Assembly (NCBI RefSeq): GCF_963678635.1
Contig: NC_087062.1
Location: 76,254,349 to 76,318,348 of the forward strand
DNA from: Symsagittifera roscoffensis
Lineage: Eukaryota; Xenacoelomorpha; Acoela; Convolutidae
DNA length: 64,000 nt
Direction: 5' to 3'
Shown: positions 24,301-35,388 of the stretch, in pieces
How positions within the stretch are numbered: the stretch's first letter is position 1
Layout: each line of letters opens with the position of its first letter
Notes under the pieces: model-generated
What the model was told of the DNA's origin: nothing
What the model saw: only the letters and a program-made list of their open reading frames with translations
Databases searched by the model: none
Translations under genes and position numbers: made by a program

Positions 24301-27300
24301 AACATTGACTTTTAAATGAATTTGTTGATGATTGAGTTCAGTTTGGCCTTTAACTTAGAGGAGCTCACAAGATGTATATAGTTGGGTATCATAAGCAGGG
24401 GGAGGGAAAGGGGTTTGGGGTAAGATTATAAGAGTGGAAATTATGCAACTGAGGATGATTGATTTGCTCATCAATCAATCATTTTAATCAGGCGGGTCTA
24501 GTTGCGCCCCAATGCTGCGGCTCAAATTGAGTGACATTTACAAATATTAGACTAACTCCTTCCTCAATCACAAACGCACAGTATTGTTTTCCCATTTTTG
24601 GGTAAACTAATCAAGGTGCAGCTGAGATTCGCTAGATATTTGAAGGGAAAATTAGCCCAACGAGATGGTAACTTATACACTTTCAGTCACTTTTATTACC
24701 AAAAAAATTGCCCACCCGGTATGCTAGAAGTAAGAGCGTGAGTTTCACTATACTGTTTAAAGAGCAGAGTACATTCTAATTGTAGCTTAGGTCACTATAA
24801 AAGTTCCAACCCTGCAAAATTTAACAGAAACGTATGAAGGAAAAGCAAAAAAAAAGGTAAAGACAAGAGTACAGAGTTCAGACATTGCAAATAGAGTTGA
24901 CAAAAGTCTCCTGGGGCTTAATTTGAGTTGCGAAGTCATAATATCCTGTGAAATCAAACAAGTAAAAATAAACCTTACGGCAGGTAAAATATAATGCGAT
25001 TTTGCCACATGGACTGAAAATTCACAATAAAGAGTTCGAATTTTCAGTGTTGATCCAGCAACGAGTTTGTTGTCACGGGAATAAACCTCTTCCTCTTTTT
25101 ATTAGAAATACATCAAAATTGCTGTTCTTAAAAAATGTCATGTGTCCCTGAAGAGTTGTAAAAAAAACAAACGTAACAACGCCGTATTAAAAATTGAAAT
25201 CCGGGATAGTTTTTTTTAATCAAAATTATATCTTAAGAATTCTCACAACAAGGATAAAATTCTAGATGGAATTTATTTTTTCAGGGCTTTGTTTAAAATA
25301 ATATCATTCTAGAATTACATCCATTTTGTAAGGCCAAAAAGGTCTTTTTGCTATTGTTTGTGTTTTTGTTTACTATTTACAAAAAATAGCAGCCTGATTC
25401 ATCTTGACAAAAGGATATTGAAATTTTACACGATTGTGTAAAAAATAAATATCTCCGCCCTTTTAAATATTGTTTGTGCTATATCTGGGGCTTAGAATTT
25501 AGGGGCGGCTTAAAGACTACGTATAAGGATCTTTTCTAGATTCGGAGCAAGTCTTTCTGAAGAGGATTCAAGATTGTTTGTAGACTTCGCTCTAGACAAA
25601 AGGGTCAAAAATCAGAGCTTTCAAAAAGGAAAATTTTGCTGAGAGGAAATTAAATTAAATGCCACTTAAGACCTTCGTATCCAATTTAGCACAAGAAAGC
25701 TGATTCAGTAGAAATGAAAAACACCTCCTTTAGAAACAAAAAACAGGACAACAAGCTTGTAAAATAGCAATTATGGCAAAAAGGAAAGCCTCCATTTCAA
25801 TGATTTGCAATTAGCTCAAGGTGGACCTATCTCAACATTGGTTTCCTGCTTTTGTACAGTAAAGTGGCAACGGAAATTACGACTCAAATCAAGAGGGTCT
25901 AAATCAGAATCAAAAAGATGTTTTCTAGTTCTAGGGTCTAATTTTTCCAGCTGCCTGGCTTAATTCTTCAGAGACTGCACCGTTCGAGATGTTTGCAGCA
26001 TTGTTTTTGAGATAATGTCAATTAAATCTTCACTACCATAAATAAAATAAGCTGTAAAAGCCAAAATCAGTAAAAATACGAAGAAACAACAAAAACCAAG
26101 ACAATAATGCAGTGTTTGCTTTTTAATATGACGATGACAATGGGAAAAAGAGCTAACTCGAGAAAACAAAGTTTCCGAAAACTGACCTCTACTTTGGGTT
26201 TTGAACTCGACTGTTGCGTATTGTGCGCTGTCTGGGTTGAACATAGTCAGTGTATTCTCTGTGTATATTCTGACCACGTATCGGGTGAATTCCTGAAGAC
26301 CTGAAAAAAATAGGATAATGTCAATCTTTTACTTTTTAATGTTCGGGAATGTATAGAGTATTGTGTAGGAAAAAATAGCTATTTGTGCTTCAAAGTTTTA
26401 GTCGCCGCCTAATGTTTTGTTCCATTTTTTCAAATCGTTTTTTTTTTCAATTGAGGGACTCATAGAAATTGATAGAAATTATCAAAGAACACTATAAAGA
26501 ATGCTTATATGGACAGTTTCTTTGATTTTTGCAGTGTTATTATCCCCTCTGCTTACCTGTTAGTTGTACTTTTGGGTTGTACAGTTCCTCTGGGACGTGG
26601 ACTGAAGAGGCACAGTTTTCACACTGGATCCTGTACCAGAACTTCCTGCCAGAGTACCACGAGTCCATGATTGGGTCATTCCAGTTTATGGTCACAAATG
26701 TATTCTGCACTATGGCTATCGGGCCCCTAGAAGTTATACCAAAACTAAATTACGTTTTTTTTCAAAATTTTTCCAGTTTACTAAATGCGAAACCCTTCAG
26801 TGAATATGTAAAATATGGGGAAATCCTTCTTACGGGAAAGCCGGGGAAAACTTTCTAAATATACGATAAAAACGTATTTTCTTCATATAAAGGTCATTCA
26901 ATTTAAGTCCTAAAAAATAAGATGACATGAGCGGGATTCAACTCTAGATGTATACGTACTCTGGTGGTGGGGGAGGTTGCTGGCATGCTAGGTCATGGAA
27001 ATCAGATGGAGGAGGGAAGAACCCGTGATTGCAGATACACTTCGTTGACCCCGACATCAAATCCGGAGAACTGTTCAAAGGACACCTTGTACATGCGCCA
27101 GAAGATCTGTCCGACTTGTACGTGTGAGGCCCACAAGCTAAAAAATATAGTAATTAATGTATAAAAAAATTAGCATTCTTGAATACGTCAATTAAATGAC
27201 TTCTGAATGGCCGCGTCTTAATTGCTGCTTCTGAGCAGAAGTTGTTGTGAAATTTCATTACGCATCCTCACCCCGTTTAGCTTGAATTTCACGTGATTGG

Positions 27301-30300
27301 CATGTTTGAAAGGGCTTCAATTTTCAACTGACACAATTTTGCACAACAATTTAGCATCCAGAGTAGAATATTTAATCATCCGTGATACCATTTTTGGCAC
27401 AAAAGACTGGAAAAGCCCGGAGGAGCAATCAGGCCCATCACCTGGTGCGCTAGCAGCCAAGACAACGTATTCAATTTTGATCCCAAGTTGCCGCGGGTCA
27501 ATTTTCAAACGAAAATCATCACCTGAGATTATTTACACAGTGGGCAAATTTCCGATTCTTTGATGTCTCAGAAGCAGAGCGCAAATTGTAACTTCATATC
27601 GGAAATTTGTTCAAGTTTAAATTTGAATGAATTTGTGAATTTTCTCTATTCATAAACATTCGTTCAGACAAACGGATGAAAAAAAGTATGTTCAATTATT
27701 TTATTTCCGAAGACGAAAAAAGTTACCATATGGTCAAAAAATGACTTATTTTGTGACGCAATTTTAAAACTTTGATTACTCTCATTTATCTCAGCTTTAG
27801 CTCCGGAGAAAAAAAAAGATCAACTTAATGGGCCGGCAAATTTTCTTTAAAAACAATTATCCACTTTTCTGACATATGGGACCTATACAATTCGACCGAA
27901 ATTTTTTTATTCGCTTACTTGAGATTTTTAGCTTCAATAATTTGGAATGAGTTTTTTACGGTTGACCTAGCAGCTTACTTTGAAAACAAAAACCTGTTAT
28001 TTTCTAATTTTTCATAACTAGTAATCATCACAAAGTGAGTCGATGCCCAAGGGAATTGTTTTAATATTAAGGAATTTTTAAATTAGGAAATGATCATTTT
28101 CTCAATTTCCTGGGGGATGATTGTTCACATATGTGACACAATATACTCGATCCCTTGTTGTGCTATTATGAATACCCAATGCTCCCTGCCTTGCAAAAAA
28201 TGAAAGGGAAATTTTCTGGGCATATAATAACACCTTAACCTGTTTTTCATTCATTTCATTAACTAGCTATTAGTTTATATGAACTAACAAAACTGGAACT
28301 CTGCTATTGTTTAGAAAATATTGCTTGCCCGCCCCTTTGTAGGCCGCCTTAGAAGGAATTTATCCTAATTGGGCGTTCTGAAAACAAATTAAGGTAAACT
28401 TGAAAACATCGATTTTTTTGTTTTATCGGCACTGGAGCGGTAATGAGGGCAAAACAAACATGGACAATGTTTAAAGTCAATTTGAGGTCCCGACAAAAAG
28501 GTGTTTTGGATTAAAACACAAGTTAATTCAGCCAAATCTTAAAACAACCGAACACTGAACCACAACCACTGAAAGCCGAAACTTCTATAAACATATAAAA
28601 TACGCTATACTTGGATTCGGTAATTTGAGTTTTCGACAATTTGGTTTATTATTTACAATTCTGACTGTACAATTTGGGAACCCAATCAAAACCTGTCGGG
28701 AAAAGTGGTTCACGTGTCTAAACAAGGGACAGAAATCGATATGTTATCACTGTCGTTGTGTAAAAATAGGCCGCAACAGGCATTTGTGTAATCAACATCT
28801 AGAAGAACTCACGCTATGGCCTCCCGTGGCTCAAGTGATTCACTCTGTTTGACTGGCAACTCTCCCCTCAAACTTATCGACCGTTTTTAACACAAAAACA
28901 AACAATTTGCCAAAAAAAATTATAAAAAATGAATAGGTAATCAAATGCACAAACAGGAAAACAATTTCAGAAAACCTGAGGCTCAGTTTATCTTAGCAAA
29001 AACAAACAAATTGACATTTTCTCTTATCAAAAACAAACAAGTTGACAATAGTAGAAAAAAAAAGAAATTATTAAGTAATCAAAAGCACAAACAGGGAAAC
29101 CTTTTCAGAAAACCTGAGGCTCAATTTCTCTGTTTTTGTTAGTCGGATAACTTCTCTAGGTAACTGTTCCACTTTTCGACAAAGATAACTATCTTTTTTT
29201 TTATTTAAATTCTTGTTTTTTCTTTTTTAGTGTTAATACTAACGAGTGCAATCTATTCGATCTTCGTTCGTGCTCTCGTAGCCAGCCTCACATTGACATT
29301 TGTCCTGAGACGACTTCATATGGTCCCATCCTCCCGCATTGTTACACAGTGCTTTCGGTTGTCTATCGGGTTGCGAGCTGGCGCCTTGCTGACACGAGCC
29401 GAACACTGGACTCGACGAACCACCACTTGTAGTTCGTGGGTAGAGCGTGAAATCTTTGACGACTTGAGGGCAGAAATAGTAGAACACTTTAATACTGTGA
29501 ATAACAGTGCAGGATCCGTGGTCTGTAAATGCCAAGTAGATTCCCCCGTCGGAAACAGTCCGACCTAGCTGAAAATTATTCTCGGCAATCCTTTCCAGGT
29601 CAATTTCGGCTTCGTATAAAAACGCGTCATCTTGACTCGACTCTTCGAGCTTTGTCTCGGTGAAAAATAGGTCTCCGAGATGTTGATCAAGGGGTTTGTA
29701 TGCCGCTTTGTCGTCGGGCGAGGCGTTACTTCGATGCAAATACGACAGTTTGATTTTGTTATCACATTTTTTTGAAGATTTTTCCTCGGCTAGAGAGCAA
29801 TCTTCTTGGTTGTACCTGAAAAACTCTCGCACTTGCTTACTGACAAAAAACGCTCTTTAGAACGCGCAATTTTTTCTTTCGAAATAAGGCAAAAAAATTT
29901 CGCTCAAAATTCTTTTCAATCTAGCATAAGATTGAAATTCTGGGAAAATTATCTATATTTATATTTTTTGCAATACGGATGAACTTTCTAGAATAAGAAT
30001 GTTCTGGTACAATCAGATTAGAGTAGTATAGTGAATGCTGACCATATTCTGATCTTGAGTATTTTGGCGTCATCCAGTGCGATGTAGGGAGTGCGGAGCC
30101 AGTTCTCCGCCCCCTCCACTTCAGTGTCGCACACAGCATACCCATTCTTTCTCGTGCCACCCGACTGCCACTGGAAAACAATTCAAAAACAACGTCACCA
30201 TAAGTTTTTAAAAAATATTGAAATGATTGAGTGTTTGCTTAAATTTAAGAACTCAAATTAATGAACTTATCATTCATCACCATCTCACTATAAAACCTTT

Positions 30301-31928
30301 TAAAGTTATTTAGCCGCAATACCGTTCAAACATCATAGAAGCTTTCTGAATTTGTTTTTTTTTGTTTTCTTTGCTAAACACTGTTTCGTGTTTGCGAGGG
30401 CCGACGTTCACCTGATGCTTGTAAACACTTTTGAATCATGATACTCGCAGCAGGAGGTTTTTGATTTAATTCAGTCGGGCTAGCCTCAATAGGTTAGCAA
30501 ATTAATGTCCATGTCACGCCCAGAGACTAAAGAGCCCAATTAACCCATTAGTTATTCAAACACAATCAATGGGGGTACTAAGCCTCTTGAAACTGTTTTG
30601 CACTTGCACTTGTTTGCTTAGCTTTTAACTTGTTCTCGTTAACTAATTTGCTGTTTATTTAGTGATCGATCAATTAATTACTTTCTGCAAATTACTTATT
30701 TGTTAACTATGTGAACATGAAAAAATACCTTGAAAAGATTTGAAAACATTGATTTCAAATCTTATCATCCAAAAAGAAGGCATTTCAAAATTTTTAACTG
30801 GCCACAAAAAAATTTCAAAATGATTCTCCTTGTCCATTTCAGGAGTAGAAAAACGCAAATTACGCTTGAATTATTCTTTTACAATTTTTTAAAAAAGAAA
30901 CTGAGGTTTAAAAGCGGCAAAAAATTGTTTCAAGAATAATCAGTTAACTTAACTCAAAGCTCGATTGGTTAGGCGTGGGTAATTTCAACTTTTTCAAAGT
31001 ATATCGCACTAAAGATTGAAAAGGTACGAAACTTGTGCTAAAACACAAATCCATCGGTTAATTACAGCACTACTCGTAGTTACATGAAGATTCGCTCTTT
31101 TAAGTCACTTGTGAATTAATACTTAACGAGAAAAGCCAGAGACTGACTTGGTCAAACAACTCGAGTGGCTTTGTGGCAAAAATTAAGCCATTAAAAGTTA
31201 CAATCAATCTCAGCGACAGTCCAAAATCTAACAAAGAAAACAACATCGCGAAAATTATATGTACCTTTCGGTACAAGCACATCAAATTTTACGCCAAATC
31301 TTCTACCAAATCTACTTTCAGGCGCACAAATTGACCAAACTTCTGAAAAATTTAAACAAAAAGACACCATAAAACATGGTCGAGTTGAAAATTATGAATG
31401 AATGAATGAGTTTTAAAACCTGTTTACACAAATATAATAGAATTTTTATTATTCTCCCTGAAGGCAGAAACCGAGTTTTTTTTCATTGAGGAGAGCTTTT
31501 CTGAATTATTGGCTAAATTTCAGCAACTGAGCAAATATGGAAAAACAAACTGCGAATTGTATTAAAATAGTTTCAACAGAATTCTTAAACAGGCGACCAT
31601 TACTGCGGCTCTCTTTGAAGTAGTCAAAGTTCGTTTCAGCTCAAACATTAAAATTCACCATGGAAAAACGAAAATTCGTTTTGTGGTAATTAAGAAAAAA
31701 ATGTCTTGCTTTTATTATATCCGATCTTTATTCTAAATTTGGTGGTTTTTTGTAGTCACGGCATATGACACCATGCCAAAATATCCCAGGACAAAATATT
31801 TGCCTTACACCCTCAACTTACACCATGTTTGGTTTTTCCAGTTGTTCCTACGGCAACGAAGTCAGACCACACTTGACTGGCCGCCTCGTCAGACGGGCTA
31901 TCTTGACTGGATCGGTCTAGTAGCACCT
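15061..31928 (-). CDS. Eph receptor, predicted pseudokinase (16 exons, signal-peptide exon missing)
   Basis: This is a single-pass cell-surface receptor of the Eph family, which binds membrane-attached ephrins for contact-dependent signalling. Sixteen exons join in frame with GT-AG borders: 31928-31822, 30170-30043, 29815-29244, 27137-26960, 26726-26557, 26300-26187, 23895-23731, 22062-21976, 21304-21071, 20288-20154, 19940-19731, 19209-19046, 17935-17825, 17197-17036, 15795-15605 and 15382-15061. Counting from the first recognised residue, domains are: ephrin-binding 1-205, Cys-rich 205-328, fibronectin III 329-424 and 425-507, membrane span 522-546, juxtamembrane to about 630, kinase-like to about 905, SAM 934-994. 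The length (about 1016) is usual for the family. HRD is HKV and DFG is GFD, so phosphotransfer is unlikely. The frame is free of stops, arguing against a pseudogene. The first exon, with start codon and signal peptide, was not found. Whether it is closer to EphA or EphB cannot be judged. Confidence 0.93.
15605..15795 (-). CDS. Eph exon 16: end of kinase-like domain
   Basis: Encodes IPEGCPEAISELMSSCWNPD and SRPNFRQIRETLDNIVRHP, matching the conserved C-P-x-x-x-x-x-L-M-x-x-C-W and R-P-x-F-x-x-I segments, including the Arg that pairs with the APE Glu. The fold of the C-lobe therefore looks preserved although catalytic residues are lost. Confidence 0.92.
17036..17197 (-). CDS. Eph exon 15: kinase C-lobe with APE motif
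   Basis: Encodes KYLVPWSAPEVVNYKKYW and SASDVYSFATVIWEVFSNG, matching the family's W-T-A-P-E and S-D-V-W-S-Y-G-I-V-x-W-E-V. The structural Asp of alpha-F is kept; the Gly after S-Y/F is Ala. In phase 0 at both ends. Confidence 0.9.
17825..17935 (-). CDS. Eph exon 14: degenerate catalytic and activation loops
   Basis: Encodes VLISENIAVNSSGICKIAGF followed by DMRT. Val 756 stands where the catalytic Asp belongs, and GFD (774-776) stands where DFG belongs; the catalytic-loop Asn is kept (Asn 761). The activation segment (LELEDSTGSTAK) is short and has no tyrosine. Splice borders CTCAG|GTG and AAG|GTATTC are clear. Confidence 0.9.
19046..19209 (-). CDS. Eph exon 13: kinase hinge to HRD-equivalent
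   Basis: Encodes MCYEVAHKGNLLSFVRE (hinge and alpha-D) and QLVHLLRGISCGMQYLSD (alpha-E), and ends in GYCHK. The family has Y-V-H-R-D here. The exon stops after the Lys codon in phase 0 (AAA|GTAAGA), so the catalytic Asp position is the first codon of the next exon. Confidence 0.9.
19731..19940 (-). CDS. Eph exon 12: kinase N-lobe
   Basis: Encodes YPTGHFGRAIL in place of the G-x-G-x-F-G-x-V loop; the first glycine is Pro 639. The beta-3 lysine is kept (Lys 661, in LVTKKC), as is the alpha-C glutamate (Glu 680, in SFASEAAVASQF). DPNVLMVYGV matches the H-P-N-V-I-x-L-E-G-V strand. Confidence 0.9.
20154..20288 (-). CDS. Eph exon 11: juxtamembrane segment lacking regulatory tyrosines
   Basis: Encodes SFVDPKFCEDPEKVLYEF, aligned with the family motif T-Y-I-D-P-x-T-Y-E-D-P-x-x-A-V-x-E-F. 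The two juxtamembrane tyrosines that control Eph kinases when phosphorylated are Phe (595) and Cys (601). The flanking D-P and E-D-P are kept, which makes the alignment secure. Confidence 0.9.
21071..21304 (-). CDS. Eph exon 10: transmembrane helix and start of juxtamembrane region
   Basis: Encodes a 25-residue hydrophobic helix rich in Ile, Leu, Met and Val, ending in VYCYRR, a basic stop-transfer. About 38 residues of juxtamembrane follow, including MHLLDVSPNCYSQTESTYG. The chosen donor (TATG|GTACAT) keeps phase 1 with the next exon; the frame stays open some 30 bases further, so this border is slightly less certain than the others. Confidence 0.85.
21976..22062 (-). CDS. Eph exon 9: end of fibronectin III domain 2
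   Basis: A short exon of 28 full codons encoding VAPGPWKFKVCSVVQPDVCS, equivalent to the P-G-x-x-Y-x-F-x-V-R strand F of this domain. It joins in phase 1 to the membrane exon. Confidence 0.85.
23731..23895 (-). CDS. Eph exon 8: first half of fibronectin III domain 2
   Basis: Encodes KITNLDVKSEQDNSIYLTW with the FN3 strand-B Trp, then the SMQGGFKVISMFN strand. The acceptor lies after a long T tract; the donor is GTGAGT. The first base of a His codon is carried over. Confidence 0.88.
24398..24420 (+). other. G-quadruplex-type motif in an Eph intron
   Basis: Four runs of at least three G separated by 1-3 bases (GGGGG, GGG, GGGG, GGGG) satisfy the usual G3+N1-7 rule. It lies in the 1.8-2.3-kb intron between the two fibronectin III domains, on the strand opposite to the transcript, so it would form in template DNA and not in RNA. 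Function unknown. Confidence 0.5.
26187..26300 (-). CDS. Eph exon 7: second half of fibronectin III domain 1
   Basis: Begins LTG/LQEFTRYVVRIYTENTLT, matching the L-x-P-x-T-x-Y strand F of fibronectin III domains (Pro replaced by Phe), and ends with YATVEFKTQSR. Both borders fall in phase 1, the standard Eph arrangement. Confidence 0.9.
26557..26726 (-). CDS. Eph exon 6: first half of fibronectin III domain 1
   Basis: Encodes a strand with TINWNDP (the conserved Trp of FN3 strand B) and KFWYRIQCENC, matching the Y-x-V-x-C core of Eph FN3-1. The donor GTAAGC follows the first base of a Gly codon. Confidence 0.88.
26960..27137 (-). CDS. Eph exon 5: Cys-rich (EGF-like) region
   Basis: Encodes CGPHTYKSDRSSGACTRCP followed by a CICNHGFF motif and a Pro-rich linker, in the usual Eph spacing of paired cysteines (C-P-C-G-x-x-T-Y-K). 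It leads directly into the first fibronectin III domain. Borders are TTTTAG and GTACGT. Confidence 0.9.
28937..29140 (+). repeat. Local direct repeat in an Eph intron
   Basis: GTAATCAAATGCACAAACAG and the following CAGAAAACCTGAGGCTCA recur 138 bp further on (from 29075). Between them CAAAAACAAACAAATTGACA occurs twice. The small plus-strand frame here (28945-29142) is a by-product of the repeat. Confidence 0.6.
29244..29815 (-). CDS. Eph exon 4: rest of ephrin-binding domain and start of Cys-rich region
   Basis: The largest coding exon (190 full codons). It carries YNQEDCSL, a central LGDLFF...ETKLEE segment, the strand FQLGRTVSDGGIYLAFTDHG, and KVFYYFCPQVV, which closes the ligand-binding fold. 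It then continues into the Cys-rich part (GSCQQG, CQCEAGYES). A possible N-glycosylation site sits in RSNAS. The donor is GTTAGT, after the first base of a Pro codon. Confidence 0.92.
30043..30170 (-). CDS. Eph exon 3: ephrin-binding domain
   Basis: Encodes YAVCDTEVEGAENWLRTPYI, matching the family signature Y-x-V-C-(x)n-N-W-L-R-T. The conserved Cys and the NWLRT box are intact. Borders are TTCCAG|TGG and ATATG|GTCAGC. The two bases left over join the next exon to make a Trp codon. Confidence 0.9.
31822..31928 (-). CDS. Eph exon 2: start of ephrin-binding domain
   Basis: Opens with (E)VLLDRSS, the conserved first strand of the Eph ligand-binding domain (usually E-V-x-L-L-D-T), and runs to GTTGKTKHG. 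The acceptor is TTTTAG and the donor is GTAAGT. It enters in phase 1 (one base of the Glu codon must come from the unseen first exon) and leaves in phase 0. It is the most upstream exon I could recognise. Confidence 0.85.
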
Positions 31929-34900
31929 CTAAAACAGGGGAAAAACAAATACAAACGAACTAAACATCGCTTTAATAAAATTAAATTAGAGAAAATCAAA
32001 TTTTTATTAAAGGCGTGTTTTCATATTACTTGAGTCTTGTAATTGATATCTTGTTTTTAATCGTCCGTTCCCTTTGAAAAGCTGAACATTTATCTGATAA
32101 GCTGGATTTTTTATAACAACTGTTCTTGTTGTATTTTGCGTTTTTTGTCTGTTTTAGTAGTAGATATTTGATTCAAAGGTGAAGAATTATCCAAGCATTT
32201 AATGGTCATTAGAGGTTGATTAAATAGAATTGATTCTGTTTTGTTCTGAGGCCACTTTGCACCTGGTCAAAATAGCCCAGGTAGCCGCTATTAGTCTGCA
32301 CGATGAATGCATTTCAATGTGAACAAATGATTTAATCATCATAAAACAAGATGAACAAAACCGATCATTTAACTGTCCTGTGCGATGCATTCTGCTCAAC
32401 TAGCGGGGCGGAAAACCACCTTTTTCGAAATCAGGGAGAAACGCAGTGACAATTTGAAACCGTCCTGTCCTGTATTGATGATGATGACAAAAATACGAGA
32501 AGAAAAAGACTTCCATTGAGTTACAGCCCACTTTTACGCATGCATAGATTTTTTTAAATGTGCTAACAATGCAAAAACTAGAACAAATTGGCAAAAATAC
32601 AGCTAATTTACGGATATTTTTGAATGATTTTTCTGTTTTTCATTTTTTCTGATTTTGTATAACGAGCTGTATTGACACACATCTTTTGTCAATTGTATTC
32701 CCAAAATTATTTGACTAATTTCACTGATAATAGTTAGCGCTAGCCATGGAAATGGATCAGCTTGAGATGATAGGTAAAAAAAAAACTACCCGGTTTTTAA
32801 AAGTTCTTTTCAATGCTAGAACTTCTCATTAAAACGAGATGTGAACATCGGAAAAATCTAAAACAAATTTGAAACTCTGAAAGCAATAATTTTAAGTGCG
32901 TCAAAGAACAAATTTTGTCAATTGAGTTTGAATGTTGAAAACTGGGCAAATATTCTCAAAATCTGCATAAGACTTTCCATGTACGCTTTATTGCTTTGTA
33001 GCACCATCCGAGCCCTTCAGTAGTTTTCATGACAAAAACTGAAGATATAATTTTTTTTGGAAAATTTTTGTGTTTTGAATCTCCAGATGGAAATATCTGT
33101 GAAGCAGAAAATGAATTGAAGACTTGAAATTAATTTTCAAGTTTTGAAAATTGTAATCAATTTTGTTTTTCAGAATCAGGAGACTAGACCTCCTGAACAA
33201 AATCGCCAGCATCTGGATTTTTTCATCGCTGTGATTTCAAACAAAATGACAACAGAGCAAGTACAGGACATCAGGAAACTTTACACCTTGGGCGATACTT
33301 TCTTGCTCCCCTATTTGAAATTGAGGGGCATCAAAGACCAGTTATGTCGTAATATGTCATAAATGTCTCGCAGCATGTCCGTTCTATTTGCCAACCCAAT
33401 TCTCTGATGTTGAAAATATTTGGACTTGTAGTAGGGGTTGAACAGTTAAGAGGGCCTACAATTAGCAGCAAGCTTCTCTATTTTTAGCAAGCAGGGAAAT
33501 TCATCTGAAATCTTATTTGAGAGCATTGAAAACTTGTTCCAGTTAATATCAATGCGTTGTGATACAATTGAAATTTCTAATACTGCTACACGCGTACGGT
33601 AATGGGACGCATCTTTGACATAATCTCCCTTTTTCGAAGAATCAAGCTATCATATTTGCATTTGTTTTAAGTTTACAGTAAAAAAGACACCAAAAATATT
33701 TTAAAAATGACCAAAATCACCTAAGAGAAGACTTTTTAATCAAAAGCATTCATAAATCAGCTTTATTAGTAATATATACTTTTTTAGAAGTTTGTATGGC
33801 GTGGCGGTTTTTCTGTAAGAGGGTTGAGCAGGCGGAATCCATTTGTCTGTCACAAAGACCATTCAAACGGAGAAGGGAGAAGCCAAAAGCGTGTTAATAA
33901 TTTGAAATTGAAGCTATCGTGCATGTAAAATCATTCCGTGAAATTAAAATTTTCGGATTATCAATTTTCTCATAGTTTTTTTTTGCATTTTTGAAAATAA
34001 TGTCTCATGTTTTGCATTAAACAGATTACGTTTTGTTGCCTAAAATATCTCGAATCTGTTGAACGAGATTTGTCTCATATTAAGCTTCGCTTTAAATACA
34101 CGGATTCCCAGATTTATTAATTTTTCATCTTCCATTTCAATTTTTCGCTGGACTGAAATATACTGAAATGGAAACTGTTTCTGTATATTTAAAAAACGTT
34201 GAGCTTTTCAAGAAACCAAATAAAGGAGATGTTTCACAAAATTATATCAATATTATTGATTTGACATTTAAGTTTCTTACCTTTGTCGCTATGAACGATT
34301 CTCCAAAAACTGACCAGATACAAGCAAATGAAGACTATGGAAACTCGTTCGAAACCCATTTTGAACTTGAGATCAATCGAATAAGAGCCGGTACAGAAAA
34401 CGATCCCGGAGTTAATAGCGGTGAAAAGAAATAAAAAATGTGAAAGTTGTGGCGCTTTTCGTTGACAGGCAATAAATTTTCAGTCTGCAGTTAGCTTAAA
34501 GTATCGAGAGACTCGTGAATATTGTCGAGTATTTTCTTCAAGATTGAAAAATGACAAAAATGTACAAATTTATTAACCGTCGATTTAATTCAGATCTGCA
34601 GACTTAAAAAAATTCTGTTGTTGAAAATCGTATCAAAGAAAAATATTCAGCTCTCTTTTCATTGGCTAAAATAGTTAAATACTTTTTGTGCTGAAGAAAT
34701 GCACCGTATATTTTGTAAGCTCTGATTGATTATACTACTGTGAAAGTAAATAGGCGGCTACTTATTGGACTATTGATTCGCACCTTGATCATCGCCAATA
34801 TCAGGGCTCTTTCCATTGTAGACCCCCACCCCCACCCTCAGCGACAGAAAATCATTTCAGCCGCGAGCGGCGAGTTTTGTATTTATTTTTGGAATCAGAT

Positions 34901-35388
34901 TAAAATGGGAAAAAGACAAAATACAATATCAACTGTATCAAATATAAGATCAAAAAGACAAAATACAAGATCAATCATCCCCCGCCCAGATGACTTAAGA
35001 GAGACTTTTTTTGTTTAATATAAATTTTGGAAAAAACAACCCCCCTCATTTCTGTTTTCTAAATTTTTCCAGTCTCCAAAACTGCTCAAAATTTTGCACA
35101 GTTTTTTTTGCTCATAATTTTGCCTTGAGCCCAAAAGTTTAACATATGGTCTTTCTGGACTTTCAGCAGAGCTCGAAAAATTTGAAATTGTTGCCCCTCG
35201 GCAAAGTAGACAACCAACCGCACACCACTGAAAGAGAACTATCTGCTATCAATAAAATGCTGAGCCTGTCTACACCAAGACTTAAAGCGAACGCTTTTTC
35301 AAGTAAATGGAAACTAATTTGAAAACTTTTAATATGTATTGGATTGCCAGAACAGCAATTGGATTGCCAGAACACCAAAAGAATCAAT
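31929..35388. other. Gene-poor stretch upstream of the recognised Eph exons
   Basis: The Eph promoter, 5' UTR and signal-peptide exon may lie here or further away. No minus-strand ATG followed by a hydrophobic core and a fitting phase-1 donor was convincing. Short frames at 33144-33362 and 34740-35018 show no motif; the second contains a local repeat of AAAAGACAAAATACAA. Confidence 0.35.
34168..34434 (+). CDS. Unassigned small ORF, 88 codons
   Basis: Opens with an ATG and ends in TAA. The second half is acidic and polar (SPKTDQIQANEDYGNSFETH and the following ELEINRIRAG), which looks more protein-like than the AT-driven Phe/Lys/Asn frames nearby. An AATAAA sits about 35 bp beyond the stop, at the usual distance of a polyadenylation signal. 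There is no recognised domain, no signal peptide and no membrane segment. It could equally be a terminal exon or chance. No function is proposed. Confidence 0.22.
   Translation: METVSVYLKNVELFKKPNKGDVSQNYINIIDLTFKFLTFVAMNDSPKTDQIQANEDYGNSFETHFELEINRIRAGTENDPGVNSGEKK

Noticed and set aside
26529-26858. Plus-strand 109-codon frame
   Set aside because: Antisense to the fibronectin III exon at 26557-26726 and runs past its borders into the intron.
29230-29568. Plus-strand 112-codon frame
   Set aside because: Exactly antisense to the Eph ligand-binding exon; the minus strand has clear family homology and splice sites.
15061-31928. Reading the Eph gene as a processed or decayed pseudogene
   Set aside because: It has introns, and all 16 exons are open with consistent phases and good splice sites; the changes are confined to catalytic and regulatory positions.
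32400-32594. Candidate signal-peptide exon for the Eph gene (minus strand)
   Set aside because: The hydrophobic part is not N-terminal, contains His/Cys runs, and no donor in the required phase follows.
35163-35387. Another candidate Eph first exon (MILLVFWQSN...)
   Set aside because: Overlaps the SINE-associated direct repeat and has no fitting donor; the hydrophobic start is too short.
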